This document shows positions 35,085 through 43,418 of a stretch of DNA of 64,000 nucleotides, piece after piece. Each line of letters starts with the position of its first letter. The stretch's first letter is position 1. The notes beneath the pieces were generated by a model. It had not been told where the DNA came from and searched no databases. It saw only the letters and a list, made by a program, of their open reading frames with translations. Made by a program: the position numbers and the translations under genes. Source of the DNA: Nocardioidaceae bacterium (GTDB taxonomy: Bacteria; Actinomycetota; Actinomycetes; Propionibacteriales; Nocardioidaceae); contig JACJWW010000001.1 in NCBI GenBank assembly GCA_020636935.1, positions 147,426 through 211,425 of the forward strand, read 5' to 3'.

Positions 35085-35211
35085 TGGGCCTCCTATTTGC
35101 TGGGGAATGTGTCGTCGAGGCGATCCGTCAGATCCGCCGACGTCGTTGTCGGGCAGCAAATCGCCATGGACAGAGCCTGCGCCGCACAGATTTCGGGAGG
35201 CGGATCGTTCT

Positions 35212-35258
35212 ATTTCGACCGGGTCACAAATCCAGCTGTTGTGTTTCGGGGAGGTGAA
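35212..35258 (-). promoter_or_regulatory. Two GlnR-like boxes upstream of amtB
   Basis: Read on the minus strand there is TTCAC-N6-GAAAC (35258 to 35243) and GTGAC-N6-GAAAT (35227 to 35212). Each matches the actinobacterial GlnR pattern GTNAC-N6-GAAAC with one mismatch. They lie about 130-175 bases upstream of the amtB start. Their 31-base spacing is not the textbook 22, so the assignment is tentative. Confidence 0.4.
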
Positions 35259-35276
35259 CTATTCGGCGCTCGAGGC

Positions 35277-35693
35277 TCAAGATCGAGCGGGGAAGTCAGC
35301 TCGGGTCATCCCCACTGGGTGACCGGCTGGCCACTGCACGAGCTCAATCCGGTAGCCGTCTGGGTCAGTCAACCAGGCGGTCGCAAAGCCAGTTGCTGAG
35401 TCATGGACGACGAGGTCGGCCACGGTGACCCCAGACGCCTCCAAGCGCTGTGAAGCATCGGGAAGCGACTCGACCTGAATGACCAGATGGCTCATACCCC
35501 CAACTTCAAAGCTCTGCCCCGAAGCGTGCACGAGCTCGATGCTCACGTGAGGATCATCTGGAAGCGCCAGCATGGTGAGGTCGCCCAGCCCCGTGCCCGG
35601 CACGGCTCCGATGACTTCGTAACCGAGTGCCTCATAGAAGGCCAAGGAACGGGCGAGGTCACTGACCCTCAGACCCAAGTGCAGGGTGCGCAT
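35277..35693 (-). CDS. Glyoxalase/VOC-fold protein
   Basis: 138 residues with the two beta-alpha-beta-beta-beta modules of the vicinal oxygen chelate fold. Metal ligands are suggested by LHLGLRV (His), SIELVHA (Glu), SHLVIQV (His) and YRIELVQW (Glu), the H/E/H/E set of lactoylglutathione lyase. The usual glyoxalase I substrate in an actinobacterium would be a mycothiol adduct; a dioxygenase-type or unknown substrate is also possible. It stands 9 bases after the anti-sigma gene and may be read through from that operon. Confidence 0.8.
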   Translation of the reverse strand: MRTLHLGLRVSDLARSLAFYEALGYEVIGAVPGTGLGDLTMLALPDDPHVSIELVHASGQSFEVGGMSHLVIQVESLPDASQRLEASGVTVADLVVHDSATGFATAWLTDPDGYRIELVQWPAGHPVGMTRADFPARS

Positions 35694-35702
35694 GTGAGCG
35701 AT

Positions 35703-35933
35703 TCAGCCCCGACCCGAGAGCAGGTCGATCAAAGTCTCGGCTTCTTCGGCGCAGGCACCACAGGCATTCAGATGCACCTGCATAGGAAGGTCAGCATGTT
35801 GAGGGTCGGCCACCACCCGCTCGGCGTAGCGGTCGAGCCGCTCAAAGCACTCGTCACAAGACAGATAGGGGCTGGTGTCGAGTAGAAGCTTGTCGAGCAG
35901 CGTCTGGGGAAGGTCGTGGCCGTTGGTGTTCAT
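35703..35933 (-). CDS. Zinc-binding anti-sigma factor, small
   Basis: 76 residues, no membrane helix, so it is cytosolic. The ZAS-type motif HLNACGAC (HxxxCxxC) is near the C-terminus, and a further CDEC pair is upstream, giving a Zn site that can respond to thiol oxidation, as in RsrA-like proteins. The start overlaps the sigma gene stop by 4 bases. It should bind and hold the adjacent sigma factor; the signal is not proven. Confidence 0.75.
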   Translation of the reverse strand: MNTNGHDLPQTLLDKLLLDTSPYLSCDECFERLDRYAERVVADPQHADLPMQVHLNACGACAEEAETLIDLLSGRG

Positions 35934-36712
35934 GATGCGCTCCCTTGTGCCGGCTGATCGAGGTGGCCGCTGGCCATCAACGACTCACGCAGACGGCGGC
36001 GTGCGTCGTGCAGGGTCTTGTACAAAGCATTTCGGTTGGTGTCGAGCCGCTCAGCCAACACGTCTATGGGCACCTCTTCCACCAGGAGCGCGAGCGCGAT
36101 CTTGCGTTGATGAGGGGTCAGGTCTTCGGCAATGGCTCGGCGTACGGCGCGCGCCAGGTCGCTGCCTTGAGCATGTGCCTCAGGCGCCGCCCCGAGATCG
36201 ACTGGATCCAAGGTGTCGGGCAGTGTCACTTCGCGATATCGCCAGGCTTGTCGGCGTACGGCCACACCCGCGTGAAAGACCCCGAACTTGAAAACCCAGG
36301 TGCTGAATTTGCTGCGCCCTTCAAAGGTCTCCAACTTGCCCAGCACCGCAACCATCGCGTCACTGGCAGCCTGTTGGGCGAGGTCCTCCAACTCCCCCGC
36401 ACTGGCCGCGACCACTTGGTCACGCAATCGCCACACCTGGTGTCTGGTGGCTCGAAGGATGAGGTGGTGCAGTTTGGCCTGTGCTTCATGACCAGCAGGG
36501 CCAGGATCATTCAGATCTGCGACCCACTCCTCGCCAGCAGCCACGACTACAGAGTCCGACACAACGGAGGAGCCAATGCCTTGAGCAAGATCATCACTCA
36601 CGATCAGCATGTTGCCACAGGGCCCGGTAGCCACACCACGCTTCTCATCGACCAACCGTAAGCGCGGCGTCGAGTGAGGGTGATCGGCACGGACTCGATG
36701 AAGTGTCTGCAT
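35930..36712 (-). CDS. ECF RNA polymerase sigma factor
   Basis: Up to 260 residues; the start is uncertain because no clear ribosome site is seen (36712 or 36610). Region 2 is visible from LHHLILRATRHQ through EDLAQQAASDAMVAVLGKLETFEG and KFSTWVFKFGVFHAGVAVRR (the -10-binding helices), and region 4 from LTPHQRKIALALLVEEVP through LAERLDTNRNALYKTLHDARRRL. The long N-terminal extension is unlike typical ECF factors and may be untranslated. It forms an operon with the anti-sigma factor gene. Confidence 0.8.
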   Translation of the reverse strand: MQTLHRVRADHPHSTPRLRLVDEKRGVATGPCGNMLIVSDDLAQGIGSSVVSDSVVVAAGEEWVADLNDPGPAGHEAQAKLHHLILRATRHQVWRLRDQVVAASAGELEDLAQQAASDAMVAVLGKLETFEGRSKFSTWVFKFGVFHAGVAVRRQAWRYREVTLPDTLDPVDLGAAPEAHAQGSDLARAVRRAIAEDLTPHQRKIALALLVEEVPIDVLAERLDTNRNALYKTLHDARRRLRESLMASGHLDQPAQGSAS

Positions 36713-36739
36713 GACATATGGGTGCTTTCCCCGATCAGA

Positions 36740-36778
36740 TTCTTACCGAGAAAAGAAAATCAATCTTCTGGGTAAGAA
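36740..36778. promoter_or_regulatory. Spaced inverted repeat upstream of the sigma gene
   Basis: TTCTTACC (36740-36747) and GGTAAGAA (36771-36778) are perfect inverted repeats, centres 31 bases apart, about three helical turns. The stretch lies between the divergent sigma and membrane-protein genes. A regulator dimer or two regulator molecules could bind here. Overlapping it is a small TGGGT-AAGA-ACCCA hairpin. Confidence 0.45.
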
Positions 36779-36866
36779 CCCAACACCCAGATGACACCAA
36801 CCTTCGAACGCAAACACCAGATGCGCCAACGGGGCGCACTGTGAGACAGTTTGGAAGGGAAATCCC

Positions 36867-37295
36867 ATGGCAACCATGACTTCACCCAATTCAACGATCA
36901 ACTCGATTGCCGGCACGACAGGCGCTGATCGCGCATTCTTCTTGCTCCGCACCGTGTTCACGATCGCGCCGATCGCCTTCGGCCTCGACAAGTTCTTCAA
37001 TCTGCTCACCAACTGGGAGTTCTACCTCGCTCCCTGGATCAACAACTTGGTGCCCGGAGATGCTCAGCAGGCCATGATGATCGTTGGAGTCATCGAGATA
37101 GTCGCTGGCATCACCGTCGCAGTAGCACCTCGCTTTGGGGCGCTCTTGGTCGCTGGCTGGTTGGCCGGCATCATCGTCAATCTGGTGTCGATGGGATCCT
37201 TCTATGACGTCGCCTTGCGCGACTTTGGCCTCTTGGTCGCGGCCCTTGCCCTGGCCGCGCTGGCCTTCGATCGGGCCCCCAACAACGCTTCCTGA
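36867..37295 (+). CDS. Small four-helix membrane protein, DoxX-like
   Basis: 142 residues with about four membrane helices (segments around residues 27-42, 66-86, 91-109 and 118-135). The FGLDKFFNLLTNWEFYLAPW segment and overall size resemble DoxX/DoxD-type or related small membrane proteins, but no conserved redox motif is evident. It starts with ATG after GGAAGGG. It diverges from the sigma operon and is followed by a strong hairpin terminator, so it is a single-gene unit and a natural candidate target of that sigma factor. Confidence 0.6.
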   Translation: MATMTSPNSTINSIAGTTGADRAFFLLRTVFTIAPIAFGLDKFFNLLTNWEFYLAPWINNLVPGDAQQAMMIVGVIEIVAGITVAVAPRFGALLVAGWLAGIIVNLVSMGSFYDVALRDFGLLVAALALAALAFDRAPNNAS

Positions 37296-37307
37296 GCGTC
37301 GGCCCAC

Positions 37308-37346
37308 GTCTCCCCTGCGAGCCCCTACCGCCCTCGCAGGGGAGAC
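37308..37346 (+). terminator. Strong hairpin terminator after the DoxX-like gene
   Basis: A perfect 14-base stem (GTCTCCCCTGCGAG with CTCGCAGGGGAGAC) and an 11-base loop, starting 13 bases after the stop at 37295. No long T tract follows, which is common for high-GC actinobacterial terminators. Confidence 0.75.
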
Positions 37347-37407
37347 TCGTCTTGGGCCACAAACAATGTGCTCAGACGAACGGCGATCGAGCCCAGACAT
37401 GACGACG

Positions 37408-37433
37408 GCCCCGGCACGGCGTACGACCGGGGC
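37408..37433 (-). terminator. Weaker GC hairpin in the convergent gap before the lipase 3' end
   Basis: GCCCCGG and CCGGGGC form a 7-base stem with a 12-base loop, 125 bases beyond the lipase stop codon. It may terminate lipase transcription. The remainder of the 37347-37557 gap holds no convincing gene. Confidence 0.35.
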
Positions 37434-37557
37434 GCCATCAAGAAGTTGAGGGTGTTGCTGCGACCTGCCCTCTGCGGCTTCTTGACTCCAGTCAACTACT
37501 ACGCGTCGTCGTTGTCTAGACCTGTTGCCAAACTGTCGCCTTCTTGTGGCTTTTCCG

Positions 37558-38892
37558 TCACCCAGCCGGAGGCACGAAGACCTCGGGTGCGAGCGAATTC
37601 CCGGTGCCAATGGAAGCGCAATTGTTGGCGGCGGGCTTGCCATTGAAGCGGTCCAGCAAGAACATGTACGCCGGATATCCCCACACAATTGCGGCCCCGA
37701 TATGGCTCAACCCAACCTCGTGGTACTCCACGGTTGTGCCTCGATCGCAGTACTGCCGCATCAACTGCCGCACATCACCGGCGACCATGACACCGTCACC
37801 CGTGCCGATCCCCGGGATCATGCCCCCGGTGCCTTCCATCCAGCCGCCCGTGCCCTGCACCATCTGGATCGGGATCGTTGGAGTCGGCGCCTGTCCAAGA
37901 TTGATCTTGTTGACGATGTCGACAAAGTCCGCGATCGAGTTGGGGTTTGCATAGCGTGGCTTGACGACATGCTCCCATTGCAACCAGGGGTGCGCGTAGA
38001 GCACATCGGCGATGCCGGCTACCTCGAATTTGGGGGCCAATGACTTGCCGTAGTCACTGATGTACGGGGTCATGTCAACGCCGTAGGCACGTGAGGCGCC
38101 GAAGATCGCCATCCCGGCAACTCCGGCCCAGGCGAGGCTGCCGCTGATGTACTTCAGATTGTGAGCTGGCGCGACCAGCAGTCCGCCCGACGTCGCACCC
38201 ACCAGGTCGCGATTGACATCTGGTGCGTACGACGGAGCGAGCGCCGCGGCCCAGTTGGTGCCAATCGCGCCACCGGAATAGCCGATCAGGCCGACCTTGG
38301 CCCGCTTCTTCAGGCCACCGGGCCGCAACTTGCGAGCGGCTCTGATCGAGTCGAGGGTGTTCATGCCGTAGACCGGGCCGACGGCGAAGTCAGCCTTCTG
38401 CCCCTCGGTGTCGGGCAGCAGCACGATATAGCCGTGGGTCAGCATCGGGGCGATGACCCCGGCTTCAGCAATATTGACCAGACCACCCAAGGTCAGGTCA
38501 CCACGAACAGCTCGCGACGGGCCATCGTCTGGGTTCATCGAGTCGTAGAAGGACTGGTAGGAGACCGCCCGGCCTTTGAAGTGCTTGCCCTTCGGGATCA
38601 GCACTGACGTGGCATTGGCAGTGGGCTCACCCAGCGCGCTGGTGCTGCGATAGAGGATCTGCACCGCCTTGACCGGGGTCGGCAATCCCATCAAGTGATA
38701 TCTCGATCTGCGGACCTTGAGCACGTCGCCTGGTTTGAACTCCGCCAATGGCTTCGCGCCTGAATAGGTGTACCACGGGTCAGGGCCGGTCATCGGGCCA
38801 GCTGCGCTGGCGCTCGACACCGGCACGAGCAGAGCCAAGACGCCGACACACATGGCCAGCAATCCGACAGCACCGCGACGCACGAACTTCAT
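37558..38892 (-). CDS. Secreted lipase of the fungal LIP-like family
   Basis: 444 residues. A clear signal peptide (hydrophobic core in residues 8-26, ending SSASAAG) precedes an alpha/beta hydrolase with nucleophile elbow GYSGGAIG (Ser) around residue 205, and late Asp and His expected of a catalytic triad. The ILYRSTSALGEPTANATSVLIP segment and overall layout match the secretory lipase family related to Candida LIP enzymes. It should cleave triglycerides or other esters outside the cell and can feed the acyl-CoA pathways found in this window. Confidence 0.82.
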   Translation of the reverse strand: MKFVRRGAVGLLAMCVGVLALLVPVSSASAAGPMTGPDPWYTYSGAKPLAEFKPGDVLKVRRSRYHLMGLPTPVKAVQILYRSTSALGEPTANATSVLIPKGKHFKGRAVSYQSFYDSMNPDDGPSRAVRGDLTLGGLVNIAEAGVIAPMLTHGYIVLLPDTEGQKADFAVGPVYGMNTLDSIRAARKLRPGGLKKRAKVGLIGYSGGAIGTNWAAALAPSYAPDVNRDLVGATSGGLLVAPAHNLKYISGSLAWAGVAGMAIFGASRAYGVDMTPYISDYGKSLAPKFEVAGIADVLYAHPWLQWEHVVKPRYANPNSIADFVDIVNKINLGQAPTPTIPIQMVQGTGGWMEGTGGMIPGIGTGDGVMVAGDVRQLMRQYCDRGTTVEYHEVGLSHIGAAIVWGYPAYMFLLDRFNGKPAANNCASIGTGNSLAPEVFVPPAG

Positions 38893-39057
38893 CCAGGAGC
38901 CCCCTCCGAGTCGATCCGACTGCAGTGATGAGGGTCACGCAGCCAACTTTCGCGAAACTACCATGCAGTAGATATTGGTAGGAATAGTCAACCAACCACC
39001 GTGCTAGACCAATGCCAGTCCAGCCAGTCCGGCAGCCACGCGGCGTACGGTGGCCCC

Positions 39058-39624
39058 ATGCGGGCCTTCATCGCGATCATGCCGCCCCAAGAGGCGATCG
39101 ACGATCTAGACGATTTCCTCGACGTACGTCGTGATGCCGCCCCGTTGCGCTGGACAGACCCAGAGCACTTCCACGTGACCTTGGCCTTCGTGCCAAATCT
39201 GGCCGAGCGTTGTCTGGATGAGCTTTGCGAGCGACTGGATCGCTTCTTCACCCGCAAATCTGGCTTCGCTACTCGCATTGAGGGAGGCGGGGCCTTCCCG
39301 GATGCCACCCAGGCACGTGTGCTCTGGGCTGGCCTGGGCTTGGACGAGAGCGAACGCCAGCGCCTTGGTCGCCTCAGCCACGACACCCGCCAGGTGGCCA
39401 ACAAAGCTGGTGTGGAGACCCACGGGGGGCGCTTCAAGGCCCACATCACCGTGGCCCGCACCAAGCCGACCGAGGCCAGCAGTTGGGTCCGGTTGTTGCA
39501 GGGCTATGCGGGCCCACCCTGGAACGCCAAGGACGTGGCTTTGGTGCAGTCGCAGCTAGGCGAGGGTCGCGGTGGGCGGCCGAGATATGACCGGCTGCAG
39601 AGCTTTGAGCTCAGTGGCCCCTGA
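39058..39624 (+). CDS. thpR: RNA 2',3'-cyclic phosphodiesterase (LigT/ThpR)
   Basis: About 188 residues. The two HxTx motifs of the 2H phosphoesterase family are HVTL and HITV, with MRAFIAIMPP at the N-terminus. It opens 2',3'-cyclic phosphates on RNA ends. The ATG at 39058 gives the normal family N-terminus; an earlier ATG at 39001 adds unrelated residues. Its 3' end overlaps the convergent EamA gene by 69 bases. Confidence 0.9.
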   Translation: MRAFIAIMPPQEAIDDLDDFLDVRRDAAPLRWTDPEHFHVTLAFVPNLAERCLDELCERLDRFFTRKSGFATRIEGGGAFPDATQARVLWAGLGLDESERQRLGRLSHDTRQVANKAGVETHGGRFKAHITVARTKPTEASSWVRLLQGYAGPPWNAKDVALVQSQLGEGRGGRPRYDRLQSFELSGP

Positions 39625-40575
39625 CTGCTCCAACGACTCCTCGATCTCACGCTCACCGAGCTTGACCACGACCACACCACCAAGCACCAATGCCGCTCCC
39701 ACGAGTTGCACCGGACCGGTGGCCTCGCCGACGAGGAACCAAGCCCAGCCAATCGCGAAGAGAACCTCGGTGAGAGCCACGAAGGAGGCCACTCGAGCAC
39801 CCAGCAGACGCGAGGCCACGATGCCGGCAACGTAGGCGATCGCTGCGGTGACCAGACAGAGCAAAAACATCGGCACCCACCAGGGCACTTCGGTCGAGCG
39901 ATACAAGACAGGATTGGTGTTGGCGCTCATCTCCACGACGCCAAAGGCCCCGGCCAGGCTCAGGCCCAGGCCGCCAACCAACAGGCCACCAGCGGCCAAG
40001 ACCAGTGGCGGCAGGTCGTTTTCGTGGGCAGAGATGATGAAGTAGGTCGCGCCACCCACCATCGCAACCGCACCCCACATCATCCCGGCGCTGGACACGG
40101 CAGCTCCCGACAGCAGGTCAAGCACGAGCACCAGACCACCCGCGGCGATTGCGATGCCGATCCAGGTCATCTTGTTGGGGCGCTCTTTGTGGATGAACCA
40201 CATGTAGAGCACCACGAGCACCGGAGAGGTGTATTCCATCAACAGCGCGCTGCTCACCGACATGTGCTCGACTGCACTGAAATATCCGAGCTGAGCCACG
40301 ACCACGGCCATCAGTCCATAGCCGACCAACAATGACCAGTGTCGGGCCAGCAGGTGCCAACGACCGCGCAAGGCTCGGTATGCCGGGATCGCCAAGATCG
40401 CGAAGGCACCCAACACCCGGAGTGTCACCGCAGCAGCCGGGCTCCAACCTGCGTCAAGCAAGCCGCGGGCCAGCGAACCGGACATGCCGAAGGCTGCAGC
40501 AGAGATCAATGCGACGACAAAACCCTGAGCCTGGATGGCTGCCTTGTGATCTGCGTCATGAGTCATTGTCGTCAT
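39556..40575 (-). CDS. EamA-family (DMT superfamily) exporter
   Basis: About 339 residues with ten hydrophobic helices in two five-helix EamA repeats (first from about residue 12 to 140, second from about 155 to 290), e.g. GMSGSLARGLLDAGWSPA and SSALLMEYTSPVLVVLYMW. Such proteins export amino acids or metabolites. The start is the ATG at 40575. The frame continues 113 codons upstream but that part lies antisense to the CGNR regulator gene and is not used. It faces the regulator across a 39-base gap. Confidence 0.85.
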   Translation of the reverse strand: MTTMTHDADHKAAIQAQGFVVALISAAAFGMSGSLARGLLDAGWSPAAAVTLRVLGAFAILAIPAYRALRGRWHLLARHWSLLVGYGLMAVVVAQLGYFSAVEHMSVSSALLMEYTSPVLVVLYMWFIHKERPNKMTWIGIAIAAGGLVLVLDLLSGAAVSSAGMMWGAVAMVGGATYFIISAHENDLPPLVLAAGGLLVGGLGLSLAGAFGVVEMSANTNPVLYRSTEVPWWVPMFLLCLVTAAIAYVAGIVASRLLGARVASFVALTEVLFAIGWAWFLVGEATGPVQLVGAALVLGGVVVVKLGEREIEESLEQSGATELKALQPVISRPPTATLA

Positions 40576-40613
40576 GACATATGACGTTACGGCAACATGG
40601 GATAAGCTGTCAA
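40571..40613 (-). promoter_or_regulatory. EamA promoter and candidate CGNR operator
   Basis: On the minus strand a -35 TTGACA (40613-40608), 18 bases and a -10-like TAACGT (40589-40584) place transcription start close to the EamA ATG, suggesting a leaderless or near-leaderless mRNA. The inverted repeat GTCAT-N5-ATGAC (40571-40585) covers the -10 edge and start codon, a good place for repressor binding. Confidence 0.45.
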
Positions 40614-40614
40614 C

Positions 40615-41160
40615 ATGGTCTTCACCCATGACGTCGAGATCGCGCTGCAGGCGGCCGCTTTTTTGGCAAATACCCTGCTCGACGATGACGAGCTCAACAC
40701 CGTTGCGAGCTTGGGTGAATACTTCAAGGAGTTTGAATACACCGGCACGCATCGCCGTACTCGCGAGGAGCTCGACATGGTGCGCGCACTGCGCCAAGAG
40801 ATCCACGACCTGCTCCTGGCACCGAGAGACAAAGCGGCCGGAATGGTCAACAAGATGCTGGCTCGCAACAGTGCCCTCCCCCAACTGGTGCGCCACGACC
40901 GCCTCGACTGGCATCTACATGCGATCCAAGACACGCAGCCTCTTGCCTGTCGGGTGGCGGTGGAGACCGCAATGGCGATGGTCGACGTGATCCGCGCCGA
41001 CGAGCACAGCCGGATCAGCCTGTGCGAAGACGAGGGCTGCAAGCGGATCGTGATCGACCTGTCTCGCAATCGCTCGAAGATCTATTGCTCAACGACCTGC
41101 GGCAATCGCGCTGCTGCCGCGGCATATCGAGCCCGTCAGGCGGAGAATCCAACCAAGTAG
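40615..41160 (+). CDS. CGNR zinc-finger transcriptional regulator
   Basis: 181 residues. The N-terminal ABATE-type ligand domain (residues 1-130) precedes the C-terminal CGNR zinc finger: CEDEGCKRIVIDLSRNRSKI then CSTTCGNRAAAAAYRAR, with four Cys ligands. Members of this family commonly sit back-to-back with EamA exporters and control them; the arrangement here is the same. The ligand is unknown. Confidence 0.85.
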   Translation: MVFTHDVEIALQAAAFLANTLLDDDELNTVASLGEYFKEFEYTGTHRRTREELDMVRALRQEIHDLLLAPRDKAAGMVNKMLARNSALPQLVRHDRLDWHLHAIQDTQPLACRVAVETAMAMVDVIRADEHSRISLCEDEGCKRIVIDLSRNRSKIYCSTTCGNRAAAAAYRARQAENPTK

Positions 41161-41216
41161 ACGTGATCCGCGCCACACTCATCGCTCAATCGCGATGGCG
41201 CGGCTAACGTACCTCC

Positions 41217-42374
41217 ATGCCTCTCATCGAACGCACGCCATATCGCTCCCCTTGGCTCAACGAAGAGCTCGACGACCTGCGCCACTTGGCCAAGACCTTC
41301 TTCGAGAAGGAGTCCGTGCCCAATCGCGAGCGCTGGGAAAAGCAGCACCAGGTCGATCGGGAGTTTTGGAACAAGGCCGGAGACGCCGGGATCCTGTGCA
41401 TCTCCATCCCCGAGGAGTACGGCGGCGGCGGCGGCACCTTCGCCCACGAAGCGGTCGTCATCGAAGAGCAAGCCCACGCGATGGATGACGCCTTCGGCTA
41501 CTCCGTGCACAGCACGATCGTGGCGCACTACATCCTCAACTACGGCAACGAAGAGCAGAAGCAGCGCTGGCTGCCCAAACTGGCCAGTGGCGAAATGGTA
41601 GGCGCAATCGCAATGACTGAGCCCGGCGCCGGCTCCGATCTGCAGAGCCTGCGCACTCGCGCCGTAAAGGACGGCGATGACTATGTCATCAACGGCTCCA
41701 AGACCTTCATCACAAATGGCAGTCTTTGTGACCTGCTGATCATTGTTTGTCGCACTGGCGGTGAGGGCGGCCAGGGCCTGTCTCTGATCGTGGCCGAAAC
41801 CCAGGACTTGCCCGGCTTCGAGCGCGGCCGAGTCTTGGAGAAGTTGGGGCAGCACGGCCAAGACACTCGCGAACTCTTCTTCACCGACATGCGGGTGCCT
41901 GCCGCCAATCTGCTGGGCAACGAAGGCGATGGCTTTGTCCAACTCATGGTGCAACTGCCCCAGGAGCGACTGATCCTCGCCGTGGCGGCCGTTGTGGCTG
42001 CTGAGATCGCGATTGACCTGACCATCGACTACGTGAAAAATCGCGAGGCCTTCGGCAAGTCGATCATGAGCTTCCAAAACACCCGCTTCGTGCTCGCGGA
42101 GTGCCTCACCGAGGCCCTTGCTGCGCGGACGCTCCTGGACCACTGCATCGGTCTTCATCTTGAGGCCCGCCTCGACCCGGCAACCGCATCTCAGGCGAAA
42201 TATTTCACCACCGACAAGCAGGTCGAGATCATTGATCGTTGCCTACAACTCTTCGGCGGCTACGGCTACATGCTCGAATATCCGATTGCGAAGATGTATG
42301 CCTCTGCGCGGGTGCAGAAGATCTACGGCGGCACCAACGAGATCATGAAGGAGCTCATCGCTCGGTCTCTTTAG
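41217..42374 (+). CDS. Long-chain-type acyl-CoA dehydrogenase
   Basis: 385 residues. The C-terminal part resembles human LCAD: LPQERLILA with the catalytic Glu at the LCAD position, DYVKNREAFGKSI, LFGGYGYMLEYPIAKMY and IYGGTNEIMKELIA (Gly instead of the MCAD-type Glu). FAD motif AMTEPGAGSDLQSL. It oxidises long-chain or branched acyl-CoA. It is not in an operon with other beta-oxidation genes; the CGNR gene lies 56 bases upstream in the same direction. Confidence 0.88.
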   Translation: MPLIERTPYRSPWLNEELDDLRHLAKTFFEKESVPNRERWEKQHQVDREFWNKAGDAGILCISIPEEYGGGGGTFAHEAVVIEEQAHAMDDAFGYSVHSTIVAHYILNYGNEEQKQRWLPKLASGEMVGAIAMTEPGAGSDLQSLRTRAVKDGDDYVINGSKTFITNGSLCDLLIIVCRTGGEGGQGLSLIVAETQDLPGFERGRVLEKLGQHGQDTRELFFTDMRVPAANLLGNEGDGFVQLMVQLPQERLILAVAAVVAAEIAIDLTIDYVKNREAFGKSIMSFQNTRFVLAECLTEALAARTLLDHCIGLHLEARLDPATASQAKYFTTDKQVEIIDRCLQLFGGYGYMLEYPIAKMYASARVQKIYGGTNEIMKELIARSL

Positions 42375-42648
42375 GGGCTCCTCTTACCTGCGGTGGGGCG
42401 ATGAGCGTCACCACATGAGTGCCTGACCCTGGATTGGGGTCAAGGCATTCCAAGATCGGTAGTGACTAAGCCGCTCAATCCGGAAGGCCTCGACGATGTC
42501 TGACCCTACGGCGTGTGATCGCGCGTACTCGCGTTCTGTACCGCCTTGCGATTGCGTGCGATGTGATCTTCTCGTTGACGTGTAGGGATTCCACGTCATG
42601 GATGCCGAGAAACGTACCGGGGTGGTTCGAGTCGTTGCGCGAGGGTCC

Positions 42649-43026
42649 TCAGACAGTGATCAGGGCGAGGTCGTGATCCAGTGCGCGGAGGTCTTCGGGG
42701 TCACTGGTCACGACGGCGGTCCCAGCTCGACGAGCGCACACCACAACATGGGCGTCAGCGATGTCACTCGTCCCGCTGGCGGCGAGGAGACGGCCGACAC
42801 TGGTCGCATCAACCCGGTCGAGAGCAACGACCTCGGTACGCGGCTGACGTAGAAGCCGGGCAAGGCGCGCCTGTCGAGCAGGATTCCTGATTGCCTGCGC
42901 CAACGCCGAACCGGGCACGACGACCGCACTTCCGGACTCCTCGGCCAGCACTAGCAACGCAACAACCCTCCGCTCGTTGTGGTCAAGCTGGATCAAAGGA
43001 CCGGCGTCGAGGGTGACACCACTCAT
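42649..43026 (-). CDS. PIN-domain toxin (VapC-like)
   Basis: About 125 residues from the ATG at 43026, which overlaps the antitoxin stop by 4 bases. LDAGPLIQLD at the N-terminus supplies the first Asp, SDIADAHVVVCA a further acidic pair and VVTSDPEDLRAL the last catalytic Asp of the PIN RNase fold. VapC proteins cleave tRNA or rRNA when freed from antitoxin. An intact set of four acidic residues is visible. Confidence 0.8.
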   Translation of the reverse strand: MSGVTLDAGPLIQLDHNERRVVALLVLAEESGSAVVVPGSALAQAIRNPARQARLARLLRQPRTEVVALDRVDATSVGRLLAASGTSDIADAHVVVCARRAGTAVVTSDPEDLRALDHDLALITV

Positions 43027-43280
43027 GCGACGTCGGACTCCCGACCCAAGCCGAGCGTCTGCGCGGCCCACTCGCGCTCCTCCCGAGTCAGCTCACCTCC
43101 GGTCTCCTGAAGAGCCTGAGCGAGCATCACTCCCCAGCCCGAAATATCATCGAGGGACACGTGCACAGCATGCTGCACGAAGCCGGAAACACTGTCGGCC
43201 TTGCCCGCAGCCACAAGACCGCGGATGCTCTCCACGGCCTCCACTGGCAGAGTGATCGTCACCTTGCGTGTTTTTGCCAT
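43023..43280 (-). CDS. Ribbon-helix-helix antitoxin of the VapC-like toxin
   Basis: 85 residues; the ATG at 43280 gives the RHH start AKTRKVTITLPVEAVESIRG, while the longer frame to 43415 adds an unlikely Arg-rich lead. The C-terminal half (GELTREEREWAAQTLG) should wrap the toxin. Being upstream of and overlapping the toxin gene is typical, and the complex normally autoregulates the promoter. A TATGGT -10-like box lies about 15 bases before the ATG. Confidence 0.75.
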   Translation of the reverse strand: MAKTRKVTITLPVEAVESIRGLVAAGKADSVSGFVQHAVHVSLDDISGWGVMLAQALQETGGELTREEREWAAQTLGLGRESDVA

Positions 43281-43418
43281 ACCAGCTACCATACCGCAAC
43301 GAGAGTCGCTGTACCTAGAGATTGACGCGAGTATTGCGATAGCTGGTCGGGAATGTTCACTGCTAGGACGATCAACAAGACGCCGATGAAGGTAAGGACG
43401 GTGACGCCTAACCATCAG

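Noticed and set aside
39556..40914. Long minus-strand frame giving a 452-residue EamA protein
   Set aside because: The first 113 codons are antisense to the CGNR regulator gene and look non-hydrophobic and unlike EamA. The exporter starts at 40575.
42408..42599. Small minus-strand frame as a further transposase remnant
   Set aside because: The peptide shows no DDE, HTH or other transposase motif that I can defend; left as non-coding.
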